Positions 17,752-32,253 of a stretch of DNA of 64,000 bases are shown one piece after another (the first letter of the stretch is position 1; every line of letters starts with the position of its first letter). The stretch lies in NCBI RefSeq assembly GCF_900101045.1, contig NZ_FNFN01000001.1:372001-436000 (forward strand). The letters are read 5' to 3'. A model generated the notes under the pieces. The model had not been told where the DNA came from, did not search any database, and saw only the letters and a list, made by a program, of their open reading frames with translations. The position numbers were made by a program, and so were the translations under genes. This DNA is from Nocardioides sp. YR527 (GTDB lineage: Bacteria > Actinomycetota > Actinomycetes > Propionibacteriales > Nocardioidaceae).

Positions 17752-18689
17752 CGAGGCATCTGCTGTCCATCGACGACGTGAGTGCCGAGGAGATCCAGCG
17801 GCTCTTCGCCACCGCGGCCGAGATGCACGACGTCCAGAAGCGTGAGGTCAAGAAGCTGCCGGCGCTGCGCGGGCGTACGGTGATCAACCTCTTCTTCGAG
17901 GACTCGACCCGCACCCGGTCCTCCTTCGAGATCGCGGGCAAGTGGCTCTCGGCCGACGTGATCAACCTGTCCGCGAAGGGCTCCTCGACCTCGAAGGGCG
18001 AGTCGCTGCGCGACACCGTGCTGACCGTGACCGCGATGGGAGTCGACGGCCTGGTGATGCGTCACTCGGCCTCCGGCGCGGCTCATCAGGTCGCGGGCTG
18101 GCTCGACATCCCGGTGATCAACGCCGGCGACGGGATGCACGAGCACCCGACCCAGGCCCTGCTCGACGGCTACACGCTCCAGCGCCAGCTCGGCGGACCC
18201 GGCTCCCTGGAGGGCAAGCGGATCGCGATCGTCGGCGACCTGACCCACTCGCGGGTGTTCCGGTCCAACGTGAAGTCGCTGATCAAGCTCGGCGCTTCGG
18301 TGACCGCCGTCGCCCCGCCCACGCTGATGCCCTCGGGCATCACCGAGTGGGCCAAGGCCGACGGCTTCGCCACCTCCTACTCGCTCGACGACGTGCTGCC
18401 GGAGGTCGACGCGGTGATGATGCTGCGCGTCCAGCGGGAGCGGATGAGCGGTGGCTACTTCCCGACATCGCGGGAGTACACCGTCGGCTACGGGCTCACC
18501 CGTCAGCGGCTCGGCATGCTGCGCGAGGGCGCGCCGATCCTGCACCCCGGGCCGATGAACCGCGGCCTGGAGATCTCTCCCGAGGCCGCCGACGCCGCCT
18601 CCTCGCGGATTCTCGACCAGGTCTCGGCCGGGGTCGCGATCCGGATGTCCGTCCTCTACCACCTGCTTGCCGGCGAGGAGTCCGCATGA
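17748..18689 (+). CDS. pyrB: aspartate carbamoyltransferase catalytic subunit
   Basis: Condenses carbamoyl phosphate with aspartate to N-carbamoylaspartate, the committed step of UMP synthesis. The 313-residue protein has the carbamoyl-phosphate motif [13 protein letters not shown] (about 47-59), the Lys/Ser loop [26 protein letters not shown], and the aspartate-domain [13 protein letters not shown]. No pyrI regulatory subunit is present, as is usual in actinobacteria. ATGA overlaps couple it to pyrR upstream and pyrC downstream. Confidence 0.97.
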   Translation: MTRHLLSIDDVSAEEIQRLFATAAEMHDVQKREVKKLPALRGRTVINLFFEDSTRTRSSFEIAGKWLSADVINLSAKGSSTSKGESLRDTVLTVTAMGVDGLVMRHSASGAAHQVAGWLDIPVINAGDGMHEHPTQALLDGYTLQRQLGGPGSLEGKRIAIVGDLTHSRVFRSNVKSLIKLGASVTAVAPPTLMPSGITEWAKADGFATSYSLDDVLPEVDAVMMLRVQRERMSGGYFPTSREYTVGYGLTRQRLGMLREGAPILHPGPMNRGLEISPEAADAASSRILDQVSAGVAIRMSVLYHLLAGEESA

Positions 18690-19975
18690 GCCTGCTGATC
18701 AAGGGAGTCTCGGTCCTCGGGGCCGAGCCGACCGATGTCCACGTCGAGGGGGGAGTGATCCGAGAGATCGGCACGCTCTCCGCGAACGTCGACGAGGTGG
18801 TCGACGCCTCCGGCCTCGTCCTCCTCCCGGGTCTGGTCGACCTGCACACCCACCTGCGTCAGCCGGGTCGCGAGGACGCCGAGACGGTCGCCTCGGGCGC
18901 GGCGGCGGCCGCTGCCGGCGGCTACACCGCTGTGCTGGCGATGGCCAACACCTCGCCGGTCACCGACACGGCCGAGGCCGCGGTCTCGGTGTGGGACCTC
19001 GGCCGCGAGGCGGGGCTGGCCGACGTGTTCCCGGTCGGCGCGGTGACCAAGGGTCTGGCCGGCGAGGAGCTCGCCGAGCTGTCCCTGATGAACCGTTCCC
19101 GGGCAGGCGTCAAGGTCTTCTCCGACGACGGCCGCTGCGTCTCGGACCCGCGGGTGATGCGGCGGGCGCTGGAGTACGTCAAGGCGTTCGGCGGCGTGAT
19201 CTCCCAGCACTCCCAGGACCCCTCGCTGGCACCTTACGGTTCGGCCTGCTGCCACGAGGGTGAGCTCTCCGGTCGGCTCGGTCTGCCCGGGTGGCCGGGA
19301 GTCGCGGAGGAGGTCATCGTCGCTCGCGACGTGATGCTCGCCCGCCACACCGGCTCGCGCGTCCACGTCGCCCACGCCTCCACCGCAGGCACCGTCGAGG
19401 TGCTGCGCTGGGCGAAGGCGCAGGCGGAGAAGGACGGCAGCTGGGCGGTCACCGCGGAGGTCACCCCGCACCACCTGCTGCTCACCACCGACCTGCTCGC
19501 CGGCTACGACCCGACCTTCAAGGTCAACCCGCCCCTGCGCCCCGCCGAGGACGTCGAGGCCCTACGGGCGGCCTTGGCCGACGGCACCATCGACGCGGTC
19601 GCCACCGACCACGCCCCGCACGCGCGCCAGGACAAGGAGCATGCCTTCGTCGACGCGGCCTTCGGGATGCTCGGGCTCGAGGAGGCGCTCTCGGTCGTCT
19701 CGACCGTCATGGTCTCCTCGGGGCTGCTGGACTGGGCCGGCGTCGCCCGGGTCATGTCCACGACCCCGGCCCGGATCGCCGGGCTCGAGGAGCACGGGCG
19801 CCCGATCGCGGTCGGTGAGCCGGCCAACCTGGCGCTGATCGACCCGGCCGCGACCTACGTCGTGGATCGTGACCGTTCGCTCTCGCTCTCCCGTAACAAC
19901 CCCTGGCACGACCGCAAGCTCACCGGCCGCGTCGTCGCGACGTTCCTGCGGGGGAAGCAGACCTACGCCGGTTAG
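18686..19975 (+). CDS. pyrC: dihydroorotase (class I)
   Basis: Zn-dependent cyclisation of carbamoylaspartate to dihydroorotate. The 429-residue amidohydrolase has [14 protein letters not shown] (metal His-x-His) at about 54-67, [17 protein letters not shown], histidines in ISQHSQDP and HVAHAST, and the catalytic Asp in ATDHAPH. The start is the ATG at 18686 overlapping the pyrB stop. The frame runs on upstream through pyrB but is not homologous there. The pyrR-B-C operon appears to end here, since the next gene has its own -10 hexamer. Confidence 0.97.
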   Translation: MSLLIKGVSVLGAEPTDVHVEGGVIREIGTLSANVDEVVDASGLVLLPGLVDLHTHLRQPGREDAETVASGAAAAAAGGYTAVLAMANTSPVTDTAEAAVSVWDLGREAGLADVFPVGAVTKGLAGEELAELSLMNRSRAGVKVFSDDGRCVSDPRVMRRALEYVKAFGGVISQHSQDPSLAPYGSACCHEGELSGRLGLPGWPGVAEEVIVARDVMLARHTGSRVHVAHASTAGTVEVLRWAKAQAEKDGSWAVTAEVTPHHLLLTTDLLAGYDPTFKVNPPLRPAEDVEALRAALADGTIDAVATDHAPHARQDKEHAFVDAAFGMLGLEEALSVVSTVMVSSGLLDWAGVARVMSTTPARIAGLEEHGRPIAVGEPANLALIDPAATYVVDRDRSLSLSRNNPWHDRKLTGRVVATFLRGKQTYAG

Positions 19976-19978
19976 GCT
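19973..19978 (+). promoter_or_regulatory. -10 element, probable leaderless promoter
   Basis: TAGGCT ends 8 bases before the GTG at 19987. It overlaps the stop codon of pyrC. Confidence 0.5.
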
Positions 19979-19986
19979 CCACCGCC

Positions 19987-20748
19987 GTGACCGACGTCTT
20001 CTCCGAGAAGCTGGCGCAGTGGCGCGCCTACACCGCGACCCCGTGGGGCCGGATCCGCTACACCGTGGTCGAAGAGATCCTCCGACGCCAGTGCGCCGAG
20101 CTGGGTGAGGGGCTCCGGATCCTCGACGTCGGCGGCGGGGACGGAATGGACGCGTTGCCGCTGGCACTGGCCGGGCACGACGTCACGATCCTCGACCCGT
20201 CGGAGTCCTGGCTGGCCGAGGCGGAGCGGCGGGCGGTGGAGGCGGGCACGACGCTGACCACGCTCGTCGGCGGTCTCGACGACCTGCCCGAGGGGGAGTG
20301 GGATCTGGTGCTGTGCCACTTCGTGCTGCGTTATCGGCATGCTGATGCCGGGGACGTACGCCGGTTGGCGGCCGCCGTCCGCCCCGGCGGCCGGCTGTCG
20401 GTGATGGAGCCCAACCCGGCGAGCATGGTGCTGCGCCAGCTGGTCACGGGCGGTCCCGAGGCCGCGCTCACCGAGCTGCGCGCGGACACCAAGCGCACCG
20501 TGACCTTCGACCATGACGTACGCAAGGTCGCGATGGGTGACCTCGAGGCCGAGCTCGCGTCGGCGGGGCTGCGGCTCACCGGCCGCTTCGGCGCCAGGAT
20601 CGCCAACGACCTGCTCACCGACGACACCGCGAAGGCTGATCCAGCCTACTTCGACCGCCTCCTCGAGCTCGAGCGCGAGCTGTGCGACCAGGAGCCGTTC
20701 GTACGCATCGCCGGGATGTACCAGCTCGTCGCGGAGCGGCCGGGCTAG
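19987..20748 (+). CDS. class I SAM-dependent methyltransferase (CmoM-like)
   Basis: A 253-residue methyltransferase. The N terminus [25 protein letters not shown] resembles the entry segment of CmoM-type enzymes, which methylate cmo5U34 in tRNA. Motif I is [16 protein letters not shown] (about 44-59), followed by [11 protein letters not shown] and [11 protein letters not shown]. The C terminus ends [13 protein letters not shown] small-molecule or other RNA substrate cannot be excluded. First gene of the accessory stretch between pyrC and carA. Confidence 0.85.
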   Translation: MTDVFSEKLAQWRAYTATPWGRIRYTVVEEILRRQCAELGEGLRILDVGGGDGMDALPLALAGHDVTILDPSESWLAEAERRAVEAGTTLTTLVGGLDDLPEGEWDLVLCHFVLRYRHADAGDVRRLAAAVRPGGRLSVMEPNPASMVLRQLVTGGPEAALTELRADTKRTVTFDHDVRKVAMGDLEAELASAGLRLTGRFGARIANDLLTDDTAKADPAYFDRLLELERELCDQEPFVRIAGMYQLVAERPG

Positions 20749-20751
20749 GCT
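20746..20751 (+). promoter_or_regulatory. -10 element, probable leaderless promoter
   Basis: TAGGCT ends 7 bases before the GTG at 20759. Confidence 0.5.
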
Positions 20752-20758
20752 CGGGAGC

Positions 20759-21109
20759 GTGGATAACCTCGAGCGCGTCTACAAGATGCCCTTCGGCTCC
20801 GTCTACCCGCACTACGTGACGAAGGTGGAGAAGAAGGGCCGCACCACGGCCGAGCTGCACCAGGTGATCACCTGGCTGACCGGCTTCGACGACGACGCGA
20901 TCGCCAAGCACATCGAGGCGGGAACGAGCTTCGAGGAGTTCTTCGCCGCCGCCGACCTCAACCCGAGCTCGGAGCTGATCACCGGCGTGGTGTGCGGCGT
21001 GCGGGTCCAGGAGATCGAAGACCCGGTGATGCGCCAGGTGCGCTACCTCGACAAGCTCGTCGACGAGCTGGCCAAGGGCAAGGCGATGGAGAAGATCCTG
21101 CGCGGTTAG
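20759..21109 (+). CDS. DUF2200 domain protein
   Basis: A 116-residue protein that matches the DUF2200 family over its whole length. Hallmarks are [57 protein letters not shown] and the very conserved C-terminal [18 protein letters not shown]. The function is unknown. The family is widespread in bacteria, small and soluble. The GTG start is chosen because homology begins there and a TAGGCT hexamer precedes it. Confidence 0.85.
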   Translation: MDNLERVYKMPFGSVYPHYVTKVEKKGRTTAELHQVITWLTGFDDDAIAKHIEAGTSFEEFFAAADLNPSSELITGVVCGVRVQEIEDPVMRQVRYLDKLVDELAKGKAMEKILRG

Positions 21110-21145
21110 CGGTTAATCGGTTGGACGGCGCAGCGGTCGCCCGCG

Positions 21146-21151
21146 TACTCT
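21146..21151 (+). promoter_or_regulatory. -10 element upstream of the ABC-F leader ORF
   Basis: TACTCT ends 9 bases before the five-codon leader ORF at 21161. The AT-rich TACTCTTTACTCATC segment stands out from its surroundings. Confidence 0.5.
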
Positions 21152-21160
21152 TTACTCATC

Positions 21161-21178
21161 ATGAAGTTCCTGCGCTGA
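21161..21178 (+). CDS. five-residue leader peptide MKFLR upstream of ABC-F gene
   Basis: ATG-AAG-TTC-CTG-CGC-TGA sits 65 bases before the ABC-F start and right after a -10-like hexamer, so it would be at or near the 5' end of the mRNA. It is followed by GACCCGC (21183-21189) and a downstream GCGGGTC that can pair across an 18-nt loop. Short leader ORFs with such hairpins control several macrolide, lincosamide and ABC-F resistance genes by ribosome stalling. That this one is translated or regulatory is an inference. Confidence 0.5.
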   Translation: MKFLR

Positions 21179-21243
21179 CCTCCGACCCGCACCCGAGGCA
21201 CATGCCCGGCGGGTCGTCATCGAACCCGAAGGCCAGCGCTCTG

Positions 21244-22866
<1,623 letters not shown>

Positions 22867-22898
22867 GGCGTCGTCGGCGGGCCACTTGCGGGCGAAAC

Positions 22899-22926
22899 CC
22901 TGTGGATGAGCAGAGTTGTCCACAGG
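22899..22926. repeat. 8-bp inverted repeat CCTGTGGA / TCCACAGG
   Basis: Arms at 22899-22906 and 22919-22926 are separated by 12 bases, 50 bases upstream of the hypothetical gene at 22976. TCCACAGG recurs upstream of the AbiEi-like gene near 55259. It may be an operator or part of a repeat. Confidence 0.5.
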
Positions 22927-22975
22927 CGCCGAGATCGTCGTTGTCCTCCTCGACGGGCCATGGTGCCGTTGACCC

Positions 22976-23410
22976 ATGACCGACAAGATTCCGTACGCTC
23001 CAGTCCTTCGCACCCAGGCCGACGTCGAGGCGGCCTGGCGACACCTGATCAACCCGCTCGGCTGGCCCGAGCCACGGCTGTGGTTCATGCTCGTCGGTGC
23101 GGACGGCGTCCCGCTCCCACAGCTGTGCCAGATCGAGGAGGTACCCGTCGAGATCGGCGACGACGGCGCTGCCCAGGTCGCCGCGATGCTCCATGACCTG
23201 GTCGATGATCTGGGCCTCGACCGGGTCGAGCTGCTGCTGTGCCGGCCGGGCGGTGGCCCACCGAGCCGGTCCGACCGGAAGAACGCCGCACATCTCTACG
23301 GAGCGTGTGCCGTGGCCGCGGTGCCGCTCGATGTCATCCACCTGGCGACCGACCACGACTTCTGGCCCGTCCCATTGGACGCGCTCGGCGAGCTCAGAAC
23401 TCCAGCGTGA
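22976..23410 (+). CDS. hypothetical protein
   Basis: A 144-residue acidic soluble protein with no family recognised. It has a central LLLCRPGGGPPSRSDRKNA segment and a C-terminal HDFWPVPLDALGELR. The spacing of LCQIEEVPVEIGDDG and VAAVPLDVIHLAT suggests an alpha/beta fold. The ATG at 22976 follows a short inverted repeat. The last 17 bases overlap the convergent antitoxin gene, which suggests a recent joining of two once-separate segments. Confidence 0.65.
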   Translation: MTDKIPYAPVLRTQADVEAAWRHLINPLGWPEPRLWFMLVGADGVPLPQLCQIEEVPVEIGDDGAAQVAAMLHDLVDDLGLDRVELLLCRPGGGPPSRSDRKNAAHLYGACAVAAVPLDVIHLATDHDFWPVPLDALGELRTPA

Positions 23411-23585
23411 CCTTCGTGTCGCCGAGCTCGCGCGAGACGATGCTGTCGAACTCTGCCGCGGCGGCCTCACGCTCGACGAGGTCACGCAGCGCGTGGTCGA
23501 TCGCAGCCTGGTTGGTCGTCGTCCCGGCGATCTTCCTCGCTTCGGCCAACAGCTCTTCGTCGATGCTGATCGACGTCTCGGTCAT
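23394..23585 (-). CDS. orphan VapB-type antitoxin
   Basis: A 63-residue protein with the form of VapB antitoxins: a ribbon-helix-helix start (TETSISIDEELLAEARKIAG), then NQAAIDHALRDLVERE and a short C-terminal tail of the toxin-neutralising type. Start: ATG at 23585, where the strand segment begins. A vapC toxin should follow 0-10 bases downstream, but the gene runs directly into the convergent hypothetical gene with a 17-bp overlap, and no PIN-domain protein is nearby. This is a solitary or decayed toxin-antitoxin remnant. Confidence 0.75.
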   Translation of the reverse strand: MTETSISIDEELLAEARKIAGTTTNQAAIDHALRDLVEREAAAAEFDSIVSRELGDTKVTLEF

Positions 23586-23694
23586 GGCGTACCCCCGCAC
23601 GGAAATCTGGATGAAACATCGAAACGCTAGCGGTGCACAACCATGCAACGCAACGACCTGCGACAACCGTCACATCGTGTCGCACTCACCCGGC

Positions 23695-23700
23695 TATGGT
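23695..23700 (+). promoter_or_regulatory. -10 element, probable leaderless promoter
   Basis: TATGGT ends 8 bases before the ATG at 23709. Confidence 0.5.
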
Positions 23701-23708
23701 GCACGACC

Positions 23709-24290
23709 ATGAGCACGGAGGACCGACTGCTGACCGACATCTCGATCATGGTGGACTCGATCGAGCCGATGGACACCGAGGAGAGCGGCCACATCGCCGA
23801 TGCGTCGGCCTGGCTGTGCGTGACCGACGACGTCTTCCGACGCACCACCGATCCGACCGAACCGGCCAAGCACCTGGTCTCCTACTTCCTGCTCCTCGAC
23901 CCGGTCAGTGGCCACATCCTGCTCGGCGACCACCGCAAGTCGGGCCTCTGGCTGCCCTCGGGCGGTCACGTCGAGCCGGGGGAGAGTCCCGCTGACACCG
24001 TCCGTCGGGAGTGCGTCGAGGAGCTCGGCGTCGAGGCTCGCTTCCATCCCTCCCTCGGGCCACGCCCGCTGTTCGTCACCGTCACCAGGACCCGGCCCGA
24101 CCGCCCCGACGTGCACACGGACGTCAGCCTCTGGTTCGTCCTCACGCACGACCGCCACCGGCCCTTGCAGCCCGACGAACGGGAGTACGCCGGCGTGCGC
24201 TGGTGGACGCCCAGCGAGATCCGCGCCACCGATCCGCGTTCGTTCGACCCGCACATGGGCCGGATGCTCGACAAGCTGAAGACCCTCTGA
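23709..24290 (+). CDS. Nudix hydrolase
   Basis: A 193-residue hydrolase of nucleoside diphosphate-linked compounds. The Nudix box is complete: GGHVEPGESPADTVRRECVEELGV at about residues 89-112, fitting GX5EX7REUXEEXGU. An N-terminal helical extension of about 50 residues precedes it. The substrate is unknown. MutT-like nucleotide sanitation is only one possibility. Convergent with the broken YhcG gene, whose end lies 9 bases away. The ATG at 23709 is preferred over upstream in-frame starts because of the hexamer at 23695. Confidence 0.88.
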   Translation: MSTEDRLLTDISIMVDSIEPMDTEESGHIADASAWLCVTDDVFRRTTDPTEPAKHLVSYFLLLDPVSGHILLGDHRKSGLWLPSGGHVEPGESPADTVRRECVEELGVEARFHPSLGPRPLFVTVTRTRPDRPDVHTDVSLWFVLTHDRHRPLQPDEREYAGVRWWTPSEIRATDPRSFDPHMGRMLDKLKTL

Positions 24291-24299
24291 GCCGGAGCG

Positions 24300-25302
24300 T
24301 CACTCAGGCCCGCTCAGCTCCTGCTGCAGTCGCTCGACACTCGGCAGGCTGGCCCGCAACTGGTACTCGGCGACTCCGAGCGGTTGTGTCGAACCGCGAA
24401 GGGAGTACTCGGCGACGACCTGGTTGCGGCTCTGGCACAGCAGGATCCCGATCGTCGGCGCATCCTCGGGATGAGCCATCTCTCCATCGACCGCCGCCAG
24501 ATAGAAGTTGAGCTGCCCCAGATGCTCGGGCTTGAACTTCCCGGCCTTGAGCTCGATGACGACGTAACAGCGCAGCTTCAGGTGATAGAAGAGCAGGTCG
24601 ATGAAGAAGTCCTCCCCGCCGACCTCGAGGGACACCTGACGCCCGACGTATGCGAACCCGACTCCGAGTTCGACCAAGAACTCGGTGACGTGGTCGACCA
24701 GGGCCTTCTCGATATCGCGCTCGATGGCTTCGCCCCCGACGCCGAGGAACTCGAAGTTGTAGGGGTCTTTGACGATCTCTCGAGCGAGATCCGAGGTCTC
24801 CGGCGGAAGCGTGCGTTCGAAGTTGCTGATCGCTCGTCCGGATCGCTCGAGGGTCTGGAGGCTGATGTGATGGACGAGCACTTGCCCTGGACCAGCCGTG
24901 TTCGACTGCCGCGGCGGCGTAGGCCAGACGTTCGTCGGTGTTCTTCAGTTTGCTGAGCAGTTCGATGTTGTGGCCCCAGGACAGATTGTCCAACGGCCGT
25001 TGGACAATTGCCTCCCGCGGCCAGGCCACCGCGAATGAGCGCATATACATCAGGTTTGCGCGCGAGAGCCCCGTCATCCCGGGAAAGGCCCGTCGCAGAT
25101 CGCCTGCGAGTCGTTCGACGATCTTGCTACCCCAGCCTTCGGCTTCCTGCTTGACGATGATCTCGTGGCCGAGGTCCCAGTAGAGCAGGGTCCTGGCTGC
25201 GTTGAGTGCGACTGATGCCTGTTGCTGCGCGCTGCGGATATGAGTCTTGAGGTCGCTGAGCCAGGTGGCATAGCCGTCGGGCAGCGAGACGGAGTCGGTC
25301 AC
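24300..25302 (-). pseudogene. YhcG/DUF1016-type PD-(D/E)XK nuclease, broken by a +1 frameshift
   Basis: Two minus-strand frames together form one YhcG-like protein. The 5' frame starts at GTG 25302 with AAGGAG upstream and encodes the DUF1016 N-terminal domain up to AAAAVEHGWSR. The 3' frame, from about 24881 to 24300, continues with LVHHISLQTLERSGRAISNFERTLPP, then the nuclease core (DPYNFEFLG, FIDLLFYH, VVIELKAGKF) and IAEYSLRG-type ends. The break lies at about 24880-24890, where GCAA replaces a single codon before GTGCTCGTC, a net +1. Such nucleases are often found with restriction or defence genes. It is either a true inactivation or a sequencing error. Confidence 0.82.
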
Positions 25303-25618
25303 GGTCGATCTCCTTAGCGGCGTACGAATCACCGCCTGCGATTGCAGGCGGGATGTTCGCCGCTCCTGGAGGCGCCTGAGGCGCTATTACTTACCCTCGC
25401 GACTGGCGGCCCCTTCTCACAGACCTGGCTGGCCCGGTACTTCGGAGTGATCGCCTAGATTGTTCTCATTCGACCACGCGTCCTCGACTGCGCAGCCGTG
25501 CGACACGCGAGCGGGCACAACCGCCCAAGTGGGCGAACACCACGTCGCGCTCGATCGGCCACATGCCAGGATGGAGGCGAGAAGGGCCGATGTGGGTCCA
25601 TAGACGTAGGGGTTAGAG
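25303..25618. other. 316-base intergenic region with two short inverted repeats
   Basis: No gene was seen. CCGCCTGC-gatt-GCAGGCGG (25332-25351) is a perfect 8-bp hairpin just upstream of the nuclease start. CGCCCA-ag-TGGGCG (25522-25535) is a palindrome about 85 bases before the AIM24 gene and could be an operator. The segment from about 25375 to 25480 is less GC-rich than the surrounding genes and may be foreign. No attachment site or direct repeat was found. Confidence 0.5.
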
Positions 25619-26587
25619 ATGACGGACGCGAACTGGTACCCGGACCCGACGGGTCAGGCCGAGCTTCGCTACTACGACGGGAGCCAGTGGACCGAGCACG
25701 TGTCCACGGGCGGGCAGCAGTCGACGGCACCCCTGACGCCGCCTCAGGCCACTGTGGAGCAGGAGGCGCCGACGCAGGTCGGGTCGGCGCAGGCGGTGCA
25801 GGCCGCGTACGGCGAGAGTGCTCAGGCGCAGCCGGCACAGGCTGCGTCGGCTCAGTACGCCCAGCAGGCCGCGCACGCGCAGGCCCAGCCCCAGCCCACC
25901 GGAGACCCGTTCGCCGGGATCTCGGGTGACCTGATCGACGGCCGCTTCGCCGAGATCGAGGGCAGCGGCGCGGTGCTGCAGAACAAGAAGCTCCTGCGCG
26001 TACGCGTCGGGGAGCCGTTCCAGGCGCGCCAGGGCTCGATGGTGGCGTACCAGGGCAACGTGCAGTTCAAGTACCAGGGCGGAGGCGTGGGGAAGTTCCT
26101 CAAGAAGGCCGTCACCGGTGAGGGCCTCAGCCTGATGGGAGTCGAGGGTCAGGGTGACGTCTTCCTGGCCGACGCGGCCAAGGAGGTCCACATCCTCCAG
26201 CTGAACAACTCCGGCATCTCGATCAACGGTGACCACGTGCTCGCCTTCTCCGGGAGCCTGCAGTGGAACATCGAGCGGGTCCAGGGCGCTGGGATGCTGA
26301 CCGGCGGTCTCTTCAACACGACCCTGCGCGGCACCGGCTGGATCGCGGTCACCACTGAGGGCGACCCGGTGGTCCTCAACGCAGGCGAGTCGCCGACCTT
26401 CGCCGACACCAACGCGGTCGTCGGCTGGTCGCTCGGTCTGCAGACCAGTCTGCAGAAGTCGTTCACCGCCGGTGCGCTCATCGGCCGGGGTAGCGGCGAG
26501 GCGTTCCAGGTCGCCTTCCACGGCGCCGGCTTCGTCATCGTGCAGCCGTCCGAGGGCGCGGTCGTGCCGCCCCACTCGCACAGCTGA
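25619..26587 (+). CDS. DUF2510-AIM24 family protein
   Basis: A 322-residue protein with an N-terminal DUF2510 motif (ANWYPDPTGQAELRYYDGSQWTEH, residues 4-27), a low-complexity Gln/Ala-rich linker (about 30-95) and an AIM24-type beta-domain (about 100-310) with IEGSGAVLQNKKLLRVRVG, VFLADAAKEVHILQL and FVIVQPSEG. DUF2510 is an actinobacterial cell-envelope-associated module, and AIM24/TRAP-like domains are of unknown function in bacteria. The ATG is preceded by GGGGTTAGAG. A hairpin at 26608 follows. Confidence 0.88.
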   Translation: MTDANWYPDPTGQAELRYYDGSQWTEHVSTGGQQSTAPLTPPQATVEQEAPTQVGSAQAVQAAYGESAQAQPAQAASAQYAQQAAHAQAQPQPTGDPFAGISGDLIDGRFAEIEGSGAVLQNKKLLRVRVGEPFQARQGSMVAYQGNVQFKYQGGGVGKFLKKAVTGEGLSLMGVEGQGDVFLADAAKEVHILQLNNSGISINGDHVLAFSGSLQWNIERVQGAGMLTGGLFNTTLRGTGWIAVTTEGDPVVLNAGESPTFADTNAVVGWSLGLQTSLQKSFTAGALIGRGSGEAFQVAFHGAGFVIVQPSEGAVVPPHSHS

Positions 26588-26607
26588 CGCGTCCCGACTG
26601 GCTGAAT

Positions 26608-26638
26608 GCCGCGTACGTCACATGGTGGCGTACGCGGC
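26608..26638 (+). terminator. hairpin after the AIM24 gene
   Basis: GCCGCGTACG (26608-26617) pairs perfectly with CGTACGCGGC (26629-26638) over an 11-base loop, 21 bases after the stop. There is no T tract. Confidence 0.6.
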
Positions 26639-26699
26639 GGACGCCAACTGCCGTCAACCGGCATCGGCTTGATACTGTCACCAGCAAGTTGACCGACAT

Positions 26700-26733
26700 C
26701 CTTTAAGCACCGTCCTGTGAGGCGGAGAAGGAG
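26700..26733 (+). promoter_or_regulatory. PyrR-binding leader hairpin of carA
   Basis: CCTT (26700-26703) pairs with AAGG (26728-26731), and CCG (26710-26712) with CGG (26723-26725), around the loop TCCTGTGAGG, which fits the PyrR consensus UCCnGnGAGG. The outer strand carries the AAGGAGG Shine-Dalgarno of carA. TACTGT at about 26674 is a possible -10. The layout is almost the same as the pyrR leader at 17120, so carA-carB-pyrD-pyrF should respond to UMP through the same protein. Confidence 0.8.
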
Positions 26734-26740
26734 GTACGGC

Positions 26741-27877
26741 GTGCCGCTGCATGCCCACAAAGAAGCACTCCTCGTACTCGAGGATGGTCGATCGTTCCGG
26801 GGGGAGTCGTTCGGCGCCGAGGGTGAGACCTTCGGCGAGGCGGTCTTCTCCACCGGTATGACGGGCTATCAGGAGACGCTGACCGACCCGAGCTACCACC
26901 AGCAGGTGGTCGTGATGACCGCGCCGCACGTCGGCAACACCGGCGTGAACGACGAGGACCCCGAGTCCCGCCGGATCTGGGTCGCCGGGTACGTCGTCCG
27001 CGACCCTGCCCGGGTCTCCTCCAACTGGCGTGCCCAGCGCACCCTCGACGACGACCTGCGTGACCAGTCCGTGGTCGGCATCAGCGGGATCGACACCCGC
27101 GCCCTGACCCGCCACCTGCGCGAGCGTGGCGCGATGCGCGTCGGGATCTCGACGATCGAGACCGACCCCGAGGCCCTGCTGAAGAAGGTGCTCGCCTCCG
27201 CCGAGATGAGCGGTGCGAACCTCTCCGACGCGGTCAGCACCGCCGAGGCGTACGTCGTCCCCGCCAAGGGCGAGAAGCGGTTCACCGTCGCGGCCCTCGA
27301 CCTGGGCATCAAGGAGATGACTCCGGAGCGGATGGCCGAGCGCGGCATCGAGGTCCACGTCCTCCCGGCGACCGCCTCCCTCGAGGACGTCCTCGCGACG
27401 AACCCCGACGGGCTCTTCTACTCCAACGGCCCCGGCGACCCGGCGGCGACCACCGGCCAGGTGGAGCTGCTCAAGGCGGCGCTGGCCGAGAACATCCCCT
27501 ACTTCGGCATCTGCTTCGGCAACCAGCTCTTCGGCCGTGCGCTCGGCTTCGGGACGTACAAGTTGAAGTACGGCCACCGCGGGATCAACCAGCCGGTCAT
27601 GGACCTCACCACCCGCAAGGTCGAGGTGACCGCCCACAACCACGGCTTCGCGGTCGATGCCCCGATCGGCGAGGAGACGACGACCGACTACGGCATCGCG
27701 ACCGTCTCCCACGTCAACCTCAACGACGACTGCGTCGAAGGCCTCGAGCTCAAGGACGCCGAGACGGGGAAGCTCAAGGGCTTCTCGGTCCAGTACCACC
27801 CGGAGGCAGCGGCAGGCCCGCACGATGCCGCCTACCTCTTCGACCGGTTCATCTCTCTCATGGCGAAGGAGGTCTGA
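26741..27877 (+). CDS. carA: carbamoyl-phosphate synthase small (glutaminase) subunit
   Basis: Hydrolyses glutamine and channels ammonia to CarB. The 378-residue protein has the N-terminal CPSase small domain ([31 protein letters not shown]) and a class I glutamine amidotransferase domain with FYSNGPGDP, the nucleophile Cys in YFGICFGNQ and the His/Glu pair in [12 protein letters not shown]. The GTG at 26741 lies 8 bases after AAGGAGG inside the PyrR-type leader. The frame is open further upstream through the leader but is not coding there. carB follows after 3 bases. Confidence 0.97.
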   Translation: MPLHAHKEALLVLEDGRSFRGESFGAEGETFGEAVFSTGMTGYQETLTDPSYHQQVVVMTAPHVGNTGVNDEDPESRRIWVAGYVVRDPARVSSNWRAQRTLDDDLRDQSVVGISGIDTRALTRHLRERGAMRVGISTIETDPEALLKKVLASAEMSGANLSDAVSTAEAYVVPAKGEKRFTVAALDLGIKEMTPERMAERGIEVHVLPATASLEDVLATNPDGLFYSNGPGDPAATTGQVELLKAALAENIPYFGICFGNQLFGRALGFGTYKLKYGHRGINQPVMDLTTRKVEVTAHNHGFAVDAPIGEETTTDYGIATVSHVNLNDDCVEGLELKDAETGKLKGFSVQYHPEAAAGPHDAAYLFDRFISLMAKEV

Positions 27878-27880
27878 GCG

Positions 27881-31212
<3,332 letters not shown>

Positions 31213-31216
<4 letters not shown>

Positions 31217-32253
31217 GGCCCTACCGGACCCTGTTCGACAAGGTGCTGACGAAGACGGATCCGGAGCGTGCCCACCAGCAGGCGTTCGCCGCGATCCGTG
31301 CGGCCGGCCCGGCGCTGTCCAGGACGCGTACGCCGGGTTCCCCGGTCCACGCGATGGGACTCACCTTCCCGAACGTGATCGGCCTGGCCGCCGGCTTCGA
31401 CAAGAACGCGGTCGGCATCGACGCGCTGGGCGGGCTCGGCTTCGGGCACGTCGAGATCGGCACGGTCACCGGGGAGGGGCAGCCGGGCAACCCCGCGCCG
31501 CGCCTCTTCCGGCTGCCCGCCGACCGCGCCGTGATCAACCGGATGGGCTTCAACAACGACGGCGCCGAGGCGGTCGCCGCCCGGCTGGCGAGCCGTCTGG
31601 AGCGCCGGGGCACGGCAGCCGGCGGACCGGTCCTCGGCATCAACATCGGCAAGACCAAGCTCGTCCCGGAGGACGACCAGGCGGCCGTCGAGGCCGACTA
31701 CGCCAAGTCGGCCCGGCTGCTGGCCCCCTACGCCGACTACCTGGTGGTCAACGTCTCCTCGCCCAACACGCCCGGCCTGCGAAGCCTGCAGTCGGTCGAG
31801 AAGCTGCAGCCGCTGCTGGAGCACGTCCGCTCCATCGCGGACCAGGTCACCAAGCACCGGGTCCCGCTGCTGGTCAAGATCGCCCCCGATCTGGCCGACT
31901 CCGACGTCGTCGAGGTCGCCGACCTGGCCGGCGCGATCGGCCTGGACGGGATCATCGCGACCAACACCACCATCGGTCGCGAGCACCTCGCCTCGGCGCC
32001 TGACGAGATCACCGCGGCCGGCGCCGGCGGACTCTCCGGCGCCCCGCTCAAGGCGCGTGCCCTCGACGTCCTGCGGCTGCTCCGTAGCCGGGTCAGCCCC
32101 GAGATGACCCTCGTCGGGGTCGGTGGCATCACCACGGCCGAGGACGCCCGCGAGCGCCTCGCCGCCGGAGCCGACCTGCTCCAGGGCTACACCGGGTTCA
32201 TCTACGAAGGACCCGGCTACGCCCGCCGGATCGCGAACGGGGTGGCTCGATGA
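31213..32253 (+). CDS. pyrD: dihydroorotate dehydrogenase, quinone type (class 2)
   Basis: Oxidises dihydroorotate to orotate, passing electrons to membrane quinone. The 346-residue length with an N-terminal helical extension (residues 1-35, [19 protein letters not shown]) is typical of class 2. FMN and active-site motifs are [44 protein letters not shown] (catalytic Ser) and [15 protein letters not shown]. The start is the ATG at 31213, inside the carB stop. The stop overlaps pyrF by four bases. Confidence 0.97.
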
